A stretch of 33,220 nucleotides of DNA, taken from positions 1-33,220 of the forward strand of contig JBAWWY010000016.1 in assembly GCA_037144355.1 (NCBI GenBank), given 5' to 3'. The notes beneath the pieces are model-generated. The model did no database searches. It saw only the letters and a program-made list of their open reading frames with translations, and was not told the origin of the DNA. The first letter of the stretch is position 1; the number at the start of each line of letters is the position of its first letter. This DNA is from JBAWWY01 sp037144355. GTDB lineage: Bacteria; Bacillota; Clostridia; Peptostreptococcales; Anaerovoracaceae. The translations under genes were made by a program, and so were the position numbers. Shown here one piece after another: positions 7,322 to 15,151 of this stretch.

Positions 7322-8827
7322 TTATCTTTCTGTCATTGCATCTTCTTGTTCCTGAGTAATGAAAGATGTAGTTTCACTCTTCATCAACAAGATATAAAGG
7401 AACATACCAACCAAGAAACTGATAGCATATCCATTGTTATAGAACATGGACATTGATGGTATGAACATTCCTAAAACTGGGAATAAGCATGCAACTCCCC
7501 AAGATACAAGAGCTTTGACATTGAATCCATTAGTGTACCAATATCTGCCTTCTTTACCTTGATAAAGTGCCATAACATCGATATTTCTCTTTTTTACGAT
7601 GTAGTAATCGGCAATGTATATACCAGCCAAAGGTCCAAGCATTATTCCATATGTACCAAGCCATCCAAAGAAGTTAACTCCGGATGCCATGATCTGCCAA
7701 GGCTGCATTACAACTGCAACAACACCAGTGATCAATACACCATGTTTGTAAGTGATTCTCTTAGGTGAAATGTTTGTTAATCCATTTGCTGGAGCGATGA
7801 TATTTGCAGCAATATTAGTTGTCAATGTTGCAATGATGATACCAACTGCGCCTAAAATACCAGCGATTGGATTTTCTATCTTGGCAATTACAGCAACTGG
7901 ATCGAATATAGGAGCGCCATAAATGAAGATAGTAGCTGAAGTTACATAAGCTCCAACAAAAGCAAATGCTGCCATTGTTGTTGGAAGTCCATATAATTGG
8001 CCTCTGAATTGAGCTTTTTGATTTTTTGCATATCTTGAAAAGTCAGGAATATTAAGAGCTAAAGTAGCCCAGAATGAAATATTTCCTGTCAAACCAACCA
8101 TGAATACTGTCCAGAATCCGCCGCCCTTTAGAAGAGCTTCAGGGTTTGATGGCTGATTAACGATTTCGGCGATAGTTGCTCCACTGGCTGTTGCCATTGA
8201 AGTTGCCCAAAACATAAGAGCAATACAAAGAACTCCAAGGATTGGAGCACCCCAAGATTCTAAGAACCTGATAGCTTCTGATCCAGAATATGCAATCCAG
8301 ATATTTGATGCCCAGAAAAGGAAGAATGTGATCCAAAGAGCACCTGGAACTGCAGCATAAGCTGGAACTACGATAACAATAATAGTATGAAGTGCGCCGC
8401 CACCAAACCAAATTTGGATTCCGCACCATCCAGCAGCAACGATTGCTCTTGCCATAGATGGGAAATGGGCTCCGCTTGGTCCGAATGTCATTCTTGCGAA
8501 TACTGGGTATGGGATACCATACTTAGTACCTGCATGTGAGTTTAACTGCATTGGTATTAAAACCAATAAGTTCCCAAGTGCAACATTGAATACTGCCTGC
8601 CATAATGAAAGACCAGCTGTCATTAGGCCAGATGCCAATGTGTAGGATGGTAGGCAAACTGACATACCAATCCAAAGGGAAGCAATGTTGTAAGTAGTCC
8701 ATGTTCTTTGTGCAAGTGAAGTAGGGGCTAAGTCAGTATTGTAGTATTTGGAATCTACTAATTCAGCACGAGCTGAATCTGTTAATTCATAAAGACCGCC
8801 GTTTTCTTTTTGCGTGTACTTTGACAT
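7322..8827 (-). CDS. NCS1 family nucleobase/hydantoin:cation symporter
   Basis: A 501-aa membrane protein with about 12 hydrophobic segments. The N-terminal region (NTDLAPTSLAQRTWTTYNIASLW, then WIGMSVCLPSYTLASG) and GIPYPVFARMTFG are hallmarks of the nucleobase-cation-symport-1 family, whose members include allantoin, uracil, cytosine and hydantoin (Mhp1) permeases. Fold is LeuT-like; Na+ or H+ coupled. Immediately followed by hydantoinase, so the likely substrate is a hydantoin, allantoin or dihydropyrimidine; that is inference from the neighbour. ATG 8827 is preceded by TTTGGAGGTG. It has its own strong promoter and a dyad-rich control region upstream. Confidence 0.9.
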   Translation of the reverse strand: MSKYTQKENGGLYELTDSARAELVDSKYYNTDLAPTSLAQRTWTTYNIASLWIGMSVCLPSYTLASGLMTAGLSLWQAVFNVALGNLLVLIPMQLNSHAGTKYGIPYPVFARMTFGPSGAHFPSMARAIVAAGWCGIQIWFGGGALHTIIVIVVPAYAAVPGALWITFFLFWASNIWIAYSGSEAIRFLESWGAPILGVLCIALMFWATSMATASGATIAEIVNQPSNPEALLKGGGFWTVFMVGLTGNISFWATLALNIPDFSRYAKNQKAQFRGQLYGLPTTMAAFAFVGAYVTSATIFIYGAPIFDPVAVIAKIENPIAGILGAVGIIIATLTTNIAANIIAPANGLTNISPKRITYKHGVLITGVVAVVMQPWQIMASGVNFFGWLGTYGIMLGPLAGIYIADYYIVKKRNIDVMALYQGKEGRYWYTNGFNVKALVSWGVACLFPVLGMFIPSMSMFYNNGYAISFLVGMFLYILLMKSETTSFITQEQEDAMTER

Positions 8828-8877
8828 ATAAACACCTCCAAATAAAAAATAGATAAGTAATAAAATATTACACAGTT

Positions 8878-8905
8878 ATTATACATCAATCGAAAACAAT
8901 GACAA
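8878..8905 (-). promoter_or_regulatory. Sigma-A promoter of the NCS1-hydantoinase operon
   Basis: On the minus strand TTGTCA (8905-8900), a 16-bp spacer and a perfect TATAAT (8883-8878), giving a start near 8871 and about 43 nt of leader. The upstream edge abuts the dyad at 8906-8946. Confidence 0.75.
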
Positions 8906-8955
8906 CACTAAATATTAAATATTCATAAAATTCGCTATATTTAGTGATGAATATT
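8906..8955. promoter_or_regulatory. Two interleaved inverted repeats upstream of the NCS1 promoter
   Basis: Dyad A is CACTAAATAT (8906-8915) with its exact reverse complement ATATTTAGTG (8937-8946). Dyad B is AATATTCAT (8918-8926) with its exact reverse complement ATGAATATT (8947-8955). The arms alternate A, B, A', B', with about 20-nt spacers, two helical turns. This suits paired sites for a dimeric or looping regulator directly upstream of the -35 element. Which protein binds is unknown. Confidence 0.6.
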
Positions 8956-8966
8956 GTATACAGTAT
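8951..8966. promoter_or_regulatory. GntR-like palindrome
   Basis: A 16-bp near-palindrome, ATATTGTATACAGTAT, symmetrical except for one mismatched pair, with a TGTATACA core. GntR (FCD) family regulators of catabolic operons commonly bind such TGTATACA-type sites. It lies between the tetR stop and the interleaved dyads, so it would act on the NCS1 operon. Assignment to GntR is inference. Confidence 0.4.
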
Positions 8967-8967
8967 C

Positions 8968-9585
8968 CTATGTAGTTATTTTGCTGATTCCGCGCAGAAT
9001 TATAGCCATAAAATCATCAAACTCCCACTCCTTGTTTTCAACAATTCTGGGCCAGTCTTTAGGCATCATATCAAACTCGTAAAGTATATAGAAATTAATT
9101 GAACCAAGTACGGAAACAGCCATCATTTCTGAATTTAAAGATGAGAATTCCCCGCTTTTTATACCCTCTATTATTATTGAATGCATTATATTAAATCTAT
9201 ATTCCCAAAGAAGGCTGAGGACACCTTGAAGTTCCTTACTTTTAAGCGCGGATGTATTCATGATCATTTCTGGCAGGGCTTGAAGGGAGTCACCGAATTG
9301 GCTTGAATTGGAATACTCAAATTTTACAAATTCGATAAGCTTCTCCTCTGCGGAGTTGCATTTTGTAATCAAGATTTCTATTTTCTTGTATTCATTTAAT
9401 ATTTTATCACTGAAAACCTGGGTAAACAGAAATTCCTTGCTGGGGAAATACTCATAAACAGTGCCTTTTCCAATCCCAGCATTTTCCGCTATGTCGATTA
9501 TCTTTGTATTCTTGTAGCCATGCCTCAAGAAAAGCTTGAAAGCTTCATTTAGCATCAGATCCCGTTTTGATTTCTTATCTACCAT
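8968..9585 (-). CDS. TetR/AcrR family repressor
   Basis: A 205-aa regulator. The N-terminal helix-turn-helix (about residues 20-50: KIIDIAENAGIGKGTVYEYF, then SKEFLF) is the standard TetR DNA-binding domain; the C-terminal ligand domain is variable and gives no ligand. The ATG shares one base with the stop of the RND permease gene (TAATG), so translation is coupled to the pump. Last gene of the efflux operon, it most likely represses the operon through the palindrome at 13801-13818. That pairing is inference from the operon layout and the operator type; a role on the adjacent NCS1 operon is possible but less likely. Confidence 0.9.
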   Translation of the reverse strand: MVDKKSKRDLMLNEAFKLFLRHGYKNTKIIDIAENAGIGKGTVYEYFPSKEFLFTQVFSDKILNEYKKIEILITKCNSAEEKLIEFVKFEYSNSSQFGDSLQALPEMIMNTSALKSKELQGVLSLLWEYRFNIMHSIIIEGIKSGEFSSLNSEMMAVSVLGSINFYILYEFDMMPKDWPRIVENKEWEFDDFMAIILRGISKITT

Positions 9586-12500
9586 TAATTTATCCTCGAT
9601 TGCTTTATTTTAGCCTTCAAATCTTCTGCATATGAATAGATAACTGGGACAATTACCAAGGTTATAAAGGTCGAAAATAGCAAGCCAAAGATTACAGTAA
9701 TACCCATGCCAGCTTGTATCTCACCGCCTGTTCCAATACCCAAAGCAATGGGAACAAGTGCTAGACTGGTTGTGAGCATGGTCATTATTATTGGCCTTAT
9801 CCTATACCGTCCAGCATTGATTATTGATGTATTCAGATCAATGCCTGCCCTAATATTTTGATTTACGAAATCAACCAGTAAAATAGAATTGTTTACAACG
9901 ATTCCTCCCAGCATTATTATACCTAGGAAACCAACAAGCGAGAGGGGAGTTCCAGTTGCGAAAAGTCCAATAAATGCTCCTGTCAAAGCAAATGGGATGG
10001 ACATCATTATTATAAAAGGCTGCATTAATGATTCAAACTGGGATGCTAGAATCATATAAACAAGAACGAGTGAAAGCAATAGGGCATAACCAAGGCTCTT
10101 GAAGGCATCAACCATTTCTTTCTGTTGTCCACCGGTACTAAATGAATAATTGTCGGGCAATTTGTAACCATTCAAAGCTGTATCGACATCTTTTGATATT
10201 GACTGCAAATCCCTTCCAGATATGGCTGCCGATACAGAAATAGTTCGTACCTGGTTTTCTCTTGTTATTTGGGAAGGCGAGTTGTCATAAACGAAATTCG
10301 CAATATCTCCAACGGTAACCTGAAGATTTCTGGCATTTGGTACAAGAATCTGCTTCATATTCTCCACTGACTCACCATACGATGAATTTAGGGAGACATT
10401 GATTTTTATCTCATCGCCGGAAGTTTTTAATGTGGTTGGGCTTGTTCCGCTTAGACCAGATTCAAGTGCATTAGCAAGTTGATATGAGGTAATTCCATAA
10501 TATGATGCTTTGCTTCTGTCAATCAATATGCCAACTTCAGGATTTCCTTCCACAATATCTGTTTTAGCCTGCTTGATACCGTCAATTTTGCTTATCAGGT
10601 TGACATAATCATCAGCTATCTTACGAAGCGTGGTCAAATCGTCACCTTTGATCATTATCTGAATTGGGGAGGTGGAACCCGTCATGGCGCTGGTCATATT
10701 GGCTTCGGCTACGGATATCTTCGCGCCGGCTATGGACATTAAATCGTTTCTAGTCCGATCGACAATTTGCTTAACGCTTTTATTACGTTTTGTCTTGTCA
10801 ACGATATTAACGGTTATTGAGGAAATATTCTGGCTGCCAATGCTGAAACTATTGGTATTTCCAATAGAGAGGGCACAGGATACCAGCTCTGGAGTTTTAT
10901 TCATGACATAGCTTTCAATTTGACTCATAATTTTGTCGGTTTCCTTCATAGAAGTTCCAAATGGTGTTTCAACAGTTATTGTATAGCTGCTTTCGTCAGT
11001 GGTGGGGAACAGTTCTCCCCCAACAAAAATAATAAGACCTCCAGACAATAATAGTAGGGAAATTGATATAATCATAACCCTTTTTCTATGATGTAGCGCA
11101 TACTTCAGTAACAATATGTACTTTTCTGTCAATAATGCAACAGCTCTTGTGAAAGCAGGCAAAAGGGAAAACTTGGAAAGAGTTTCGGAGGCTTTTGAAA
11201 TTTTTGCAACCTTCAACTTTCTTCCCAGGAATTTTGAGCATAGCATCGGTACAACGGTAAGAGATACAACCAGCGAACATGCAAGTGCAAATCCAATGGT
11301 TAAAGAAAATTCTCTAAATAATGTGGCAGTAATACCAGTTACGAAAACCATTGGCAGAAAGACCGCTATCTTAGTCATGGTTGCTGCGAAAACCGGCATC
11401 TTGACTTGGTTAGCTCCGTCAATTGAGGCATCAATGGAAGAATATCCATCTTCCCGCAACCTATATATATTCTCCAATACAACAATGGAGTCGTCGACCA
11501 GCATCCCAACCGCGACTGCAAGGCCACCCAATGAGAGTATGTTCATAGTTAATCCACCAAAATACATGAGCATAAAGGTTGCAATAAACGACGTAGGGAT
11601 GGAAATTGCAATTATTAGAGTAGAAGCCAGATTCCTCAAGAAGAAGAAAATAATTATGACTGACAACAGGCATCCCATCAATGCCGACTCAGCAAGATTG
11701 AAAATAGAGTCTTTTACATACTTTGCTTGATCAAAAGCAACTGTAAAGGTTAAGTCAGGATATTTGTCCTTCAAATTCTTCAATACAGCATTGACGTTGT
11801 TTGAAACTTTCACAGTATTGGCTGTTGATTGTTTTGTGATATTTATTCCAATTGCAGTGGAGCCTGAAATCCGAGCAATGGAAGAAGGATCCTTAACTTT
11901 CTCGCTTATGCTTGAAATATCCTGCAAGTAAATTACTTCTCCAGTTGGCAGTAAAAGTGGCAATGTTTTTAAATCGTCAATATTCTCAAACTGACCGATT
12001 GTTCTTGCCACCAGCTTTTTTGATCCATTTTGCACATCACCGCTTGGAAGGTTAATATTTTCTGCGGCAAGTATCTGGCTTATCTGAGACAAACTTAAAC
12101 CATATGCTGAAAGTTTTTGTTGATCCAGTTCTATACTGATCTCGTCTTCAACTCCACCAAATACAGTGGCGGCGGCGACCCCTTCACTTCTTTCTATTGG
12201 GGACATCAGCTCGTCGTTTACGATAGTGTAAAGCTGTGCCAATGGCATATTGGAGGAGACATATATTTGCATTATAGGTGCCATATTCGGATTTACAGCC
12301 AGAATTATGGGTTCTGCAGCTTTATCCGGCAGATATTGCTTGATAAGACCGACTTTTTCACGCATATCCAATGCAGCGAAGTTCATATTTGTATTGTCTT
12401 CAAATTGGGCAATGACAATTGACATTCCTTCCTGTGAGATTGAAGATACTGTCTTCAATTTTTCCACAGTTGCAATCTGCTTCTCAATTGGCTTTGTAAT

Positions 12501-12686
12501 CAGACTTTCTACTTCCGTTGGAGCAGCGTTTTCATATCTTACAACAACTACAGCAACCGGTATTTCCATTTTCGGAAAAAGGTCGAGAGGAAGCCGGGAA
12601 AAAGAAACCAACCCTAATATGACAACAATAAATGTAAGCATTAATGTAGTGATAGGCCTTAATATGGATGCTTTTGATATATTCAT
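9585..12686 (-). CDS. RND efflux permease (HAE1/AcrB-like, gram-positive SwrC type)
   Basis: A 1033-aa inner-membrane pump. It has the two-fold RND layout: TM1 near residues 10-28, a large porter loop, TM2-6, a second loop and TM8-12. The proton-relay pair is present in TM4 (GMLVDDSIVVLENIYR, about D398-D399), and FRNLASTLIIAISIP marks the RND core. It exports hydrophobic compounds or lipids using proton motive force. No TolC-like outer membrane factor is encoded here, as expected for a monoderm cell in which the pump works with the fusion protein alone, like SwrC/YerP of Bacillus. ATG 12686 is 19 nt after the fusion-protein stop. Substrate unknown. Confidence 0.93.
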   Translation of the reverse strand: MNISKASILRPITTLMLTFIVVILGLVSFSRLPLDLFPKMEIPVAVVVVRYENAAPTEVESLITKPIEKQIATVEKLKTVSSISQEGMSIVIAQFEDNTNMNFAALDMREKVGLIKQYLPDKAAEPIILAVNPNMAPIMQIYVSSNMPLAQLYTIVNDELMSPIERSEGVAAATVFGGVEDEISIELDQQKLSAYGLSLSQISQILAAENINLPSGDVQNGSKKLVARTIGQFENIDDLKTLPLLLPTGEVIYLQDISSISEKVKDPSSIARISGSTAIGINITKQSTANTVKVSNNVNAVLKNLKDKYPDLTFTVAFDQAKYVKDSIFNLAESALMGCLLSVIIIFFFLRNLASTLIIAISIPTSFIATFMLMYFGGLTMNILSLGGLAVAVGMLVDDSIVVLENIYRLREDGYSSIDASIDGANQVKMPVFAATMTKIAVFLPMVFVTGITATLFREFSLTIGFALACSLVVSLTVVPMLCSKFLGRKLKVAKISKASETLSKFSLLPAFTRAVALLTEKYILLLKYALHHRKRVMIISISLLLLSGGLIIFVGGELFPTTDESSYTITVETPFGTSMKETDKIMSQIESYVMNKTPELVSCALSIGNTNSFSIGSQNISSITVNIVDKTKRNKSVKQIVDRTRNDLMSIAGAKISVAEANMTSAMTGSTSPIQIMIKGDDLTTLRKIADDYVNLISKIDGIKQAKTDIVEGNPEVGILIDRSKASYYGITSYQLANALESGLSGTSPTTLKTSGDEIKINVSLNSSYGESVENMKQILVPNARNLQVTVGDIANFVYDNSPSQITRENQVRTISVSAAISGRDLQSISKDVDTALNGYKLPDNYSFSTGGQQKEMVDAFKSLGYALLLSLVLVYMILASQFESLMQPFIIMMSIPFALTGAFIGLFATGTPLSLVGFLGIIMLGGIVVNNSILLVDFVNQNIRAGIDLNTSIINAGRYRIRPIIMTMLTTSLALVPIALGIGTGGEIQAGMGITVIFGLLFSTFITLVIVPVIYSYAEDLKAKIKQSRIN

Positions 12687-12705
12687 TTAGAACTCCCATG
12701 CTGTT

Positions 12706-13779
12706 TTATTCTATGATTTTGACTTTTGATTCATTGTTCAAGTATTGTTGACCTACAGTTACTACCTTTTCGCCTATTGAAAGGCCTTCCAAAACTTCGA
12801 CAAACTCTCCGTTGTCTATGCCAAGCTTAACATCTTTAATGGAAACCTTTAGCGCATCATCAATAACTGCGACAACTGTTTTACCACCTTTTATCATTAC
12901 AATTCCAGAAGGAATGACTATTGCATTTTCCTTTTTAGCTGATACAAGTATTATTTCAACGGACATTCCAGGTTTTATCAATTTACCTGAATTATCCAGA
13001 GTCGCAATAAGTGGATATGTCAAAGATCCGTTGGCGGGTGAGGGGGAAAGGGCGGTTATAGTTCCCACAAATGGCTTTTCAGATATGGCAGAAATTAAAA
13101 CGTTCACCTTGTCACCTACATTGATCTTATTTATTAGATTTTCAGAAACAGTGGATTTGATTTGAACAGTATCAATATTGGAGATTGTAACCGCAGGCAT
13201 TGCCTGAGAAACAAGACCACCCTTGACGGCAATAATGGAAGTCACATATCCAGATATTGGAGATGTGACTTTTGTGGCTGATAATGAATCCTGAGCCATT
13301 GCCAAGCTTTGCTGTGAATTTTCATACTGAAGCTTTGTTTGTTCCATTTGTTGCTTTGAAATAGCCCCTTCATTATATAAGGAAGAAACCCTTTCGAAAT
13401 TCAACTTTAAATTCAAATAAACATCATTGGCCTGGGTATAGCCGGCCTCAATTTGGCTTGAATCAATATCGAATAATCTATCACCTTTGGAAACCTTGTC
13501 TCCCATGGCTACGTAAACATTCTCAACCTGGCCAGGTACTTTTGGAATGATGGAAACCTCATCTTTGGCAGTTACCCGTCCGATGATTGGAGTGGTATTC
13601 TCCAACGTGCTGCTTATTACCTTCGTAATTTTAATGTTAACCACGTCATTTGTGACGATTTCCTCTTTATTAAGCAATGAGAAAACTATCCTAAATACTA
13701 AAAAGCATAATATGACAATTAACAAAATGGCCAATATCCGCTTTTTTGAAAAGAATGCTTTGTAATTATTTGCGTTCAT
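12706..13779 (-). CDS. RND membrane fusion protein (periplasmic adaptor-like)
   Basis: A 357-aa HlyD/AcrA-type adaptor. A membrane anchor lies at about residues 12-33 (ILAILLIVILCFLVFRIVF); no lipobox cysteine follows. Then come a biotinyl-lipoyl half (GRVTAKDEVSIIPKVPGQVENVYVAMG), a helical hairpin (SLYNEGAISKQQMEQTK), the second lipoyl half (VTSPISGYV) and a beta-barrel region (NVGDKVNVLISA). The in-frame extension to 13827 would translate through the operator, so I start at ATG 13779, preceded by GGGGG. First gene of the mfp-rnd-tetR operon. Confidence 0.9.
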   Translation of the reverse strand: MNANNYKAFFSKKRILAILLIVILCFLVFRIVFSLLNKEEIVTNDVVNIKITKVISSTLENTTPIIGRVTAKDEVSIIPKVPGQVENVYVAMGDKVSKGDRLFDIDSSQIEAGYTQANDVYLNLKLNFERVSSLYNEGAISKQQMEQTKLQYENSQQSLAMAQDSLSATKVTSPISGYVTSIIAVKGGLVSQAMPAVTISNIDTVQIKSTVSENLINKINVGDKVNVLISAISEKPFVGTITALSPSPANGSLTYPLIATLDNSGKLIKPGMSVEIILVSAKKENAIVIPSGIVMIKGGKTVVAVIDDALKVSIKDVKLGIDNGEFVEVLEGLSIGEKVVTVGQQYLNNESKVKIIE

Positions 13780-13800
13780 TTTATTACCCCCAGTTTGATT

Positions 13801-13818
13801 ACCGACTCGTGGGTCGGT
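13801..13818. promoter_or_regulatory. TetR-type operator
   Basis: An 18-bp palindrome, ACCGACTCGTGGGTCGGT: 6-bp arms ACCGAC/GTCGGT around a 6-bp centre. Arm length, spacing and sequence are typical of TetR-family operators. It covers the predicted transcription start of the efflux operon, placing a bound repressor over the start site. Confidence 0.75.
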
Positions 13819-13828
13819 TCCTAGCAAG

Positions 13829-13857
13829 ATTCTACTTTTTAATAGCTAAAAAGTCAA
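13829..13857 (-). promoter_or_regulatory. Sigma-A promoter of the efflux operon
   Basis: On the minus strand TTGACT (13857-13852), a 17-bp spacer and TAGAAT (13834-13829). Start predicted near 13822, next to the operator at 13801-13818. Confidence 0.75.
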
Positions 13858-13889
13858 TAATGCAACACATTTTAATTGCATAAATATTC

Positions 13890-13898
13890 TGATATAAT
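13890..13898 (+). promoter_or_regulatory. Extended -10 promoter of nth
   Basis: TGATATAAT, a perfect extended -10, with no convincing -35. It is divergent from the efflux promoter, with the two -10 elements about 60 bp apart. Leader of about 70 nt before nth. Confidence 0.55.
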
Positions 13899-13974
13899 AT
13901 GTCGGTAGTCGTATTAACCATACTGCTTATATTTGTTTTCGTTATTGGATATTTAAGCTAAGGAGTAGAAAGAA

Positions 13975-14601
13975 ATGGAAGAAAAAAATATGACTATTAT
14001 ACATATATTGGAAGAATTGTACCCAGAGGCAGACTGCGAGCTCCAATTCAACTCCATATTCCAACTTTTGATTTCTGTTGTTTTGTCTGCACAGACTACG
14101 GACAAACGTGTAAATATTGTCACGACTGAATTATTTGCCATATATCCCGACTTGGAGGCTTTTCTAACATTAACTGAGGATGACTTGCAGGAATACATAA
14201 GAAGCATTGGCATGTTTCGTACCAAGGCAAAGAACATTATGTTGCTATGTAAAAAGTTAATTAATGATTTCAATGGAATTGTTCCTGATAATTATGAAGA
14301 CTTGATTTCACTTCCAGGCGTTGGAAGAAAAACGGCAAACGTTGTCTTGTCAAATGCATTTTCGCAACAAAGAATAGCAGTTGATACCCATGTGTTTCGT
14401 GTTTCCAACAGAATTGGCATCGTGAAAGAAAAGGACGTTCTCAAAACCGAGATTGCCCTCATGAAAGCTATACCTGAAGAGCTTTGGAGTAAAACACATC
14501 ATTTGCTAATTTGGCATGGCAGAAGAATCTGCCATGCCAAAAAGCCTGAATGTGATATTTGTAAGTTGAATCAACTATGTTCCTACTATGTTACTCGTTG
14601 A
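13975..14601 (+). CDS. nth: Endonuclease III (DNA glycosylase/AP lyase)
   Basis: A 208-aa base-excision repair enzyme that removes oxidised pyrimidines and cuts at abasic sites. The helix-hairpin-helix LPGVGRKTA carries the catalytic K119, and VDTHVFR gives the catalytic D137. The [4Fe-4S] cluster ligands C186, C193, C196 and C202 have the canonical C-x6-C-x2-C-x5-C spacing. The length is normal. ATG 13975 follows AAGGAG by 9 nt. The gene ends 11 nt inside the convergent SEC-C gene. Its own extended -10 promoter lies upstream, back-to-back with the efflux operon. Confidence 0.95.
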   Translation: MEEKNMTIIHILEELYPEADCELQFNSIFQLLISVVLSAQTTDKRVNIVTTELFAIYPDLEAFLTLTEDDLQEYIRSIGMFRTKAKNIMLLCKKLINDFNGIVPDNYEDLISLPGVGRKTANVVLSNAFSQQRIAVDTHVFRVSNRIGIVKEKDVLKTEIALMKAIPEELWSKTHHLLIWHGRRICHAKKPECDICKLNQLCSYYVTR

Positions 14602-15091
14602 TTCCGCAGCATTTCTTGTATTTTTTACCACTCCCGCAAGGGCATGGATCATTTCTGCCGATTCTGTCTCCCTTAACCACAATCTTGGATTTTTTGTAGG
14701 CTTTGGTGATTTCAGCAATTTTATCATCACTAAGAATTGATTTCCATTGTGGCAATTCGAATAAATAATCAGCTCCCGCTGCCAACATATGAAAATACAA
14801 GCTTTCAAAGTCTATATTAAGATTGATTTCCGATTCTTCAGTTAGATTCTCAAGATTGATTTCTTCTTTAAGACTTGAATTTATTCCATCTACAAATCCA
14901 ACAATTAAAACATTTGAAGTTTTGTAAGTCTCAGCTAGATTTGATATCACACCGCTGAAAACTGAATCCTTTTTCTTAAGTATATCTTCGTAAATCCTTG
15001 TTTCCGTACTGCTATACTCGTCCCAGAACTCATTAACACTGGTCTCGGTCTGGTTTTCGAGAATTTCTTTCCATTCTTTTAATAAACTCAT
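14591..15091 (-). CDS. SEC-C metal-binding motif protein
   Basis: A 166-aa acidic, mostly helical protein ending in the SEC-C zinc motif GRNDPCPCGSGKKYKKCC. In SecA this motif binds zinc and SecB/ribosome; stand-alone SEC-C proteins are common and mostly uncharacterised. The first ~130 residues are a region I do not recognise. ATG 15091 is preceded by AAAGGAAGG. The gene overlaps nth tail-to-tail by 11 bp and lies 60 nt downstream of homoserine dehydrogenase on the same strand, so the two may be co-transcribed. No specific function can be assigned. Confidence 0.85.
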   Translation of the reverse strand: MSLLKEWKEILENQTETSVNEFWDEYSSTETRIYEDILKKKDSVFSGVISNLAETYKTSNVLIVGFVDGINSSLKEEINLENLTEESEINLNIDFESLYFHMLAAGADYLFELPQWKSILSDDKIAEITKAYKKSKIVVKGDRIGRNDPCPCGSGKKYKKCCGINE

Positions 15092-15151
15092 TTTATGAAC
15101 CTTCCTTTACTGATATATTTACAAATACATTTGTTTTTTAGTTTCATGCCA

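Noticed and set aside
11116..11730. Long + strand frame (204 codons) inside the RND gene
   Set aside because: Antisense shadow of a well-supported membrane protein gene; no family resemblance and no ribosome binding site.
13899..13961. A 20-residue hydrophobic peptide frame (MSVVVLTILLIFVFVIGYLS) before nth
   Set aside because: Its ATG overlaps the -10 element, upstream of the predicted start site, and has no ribosome binding site. It would not be on the nth transcript.
15121..15141. ACAAAT-AC-ATTTGT followed by six T, between the SEC-C gene and hom
   Set aside because: The stem is short with a 2-nt loop and faces the + strand, where no transcript needs to end. I do not call it a terminator.
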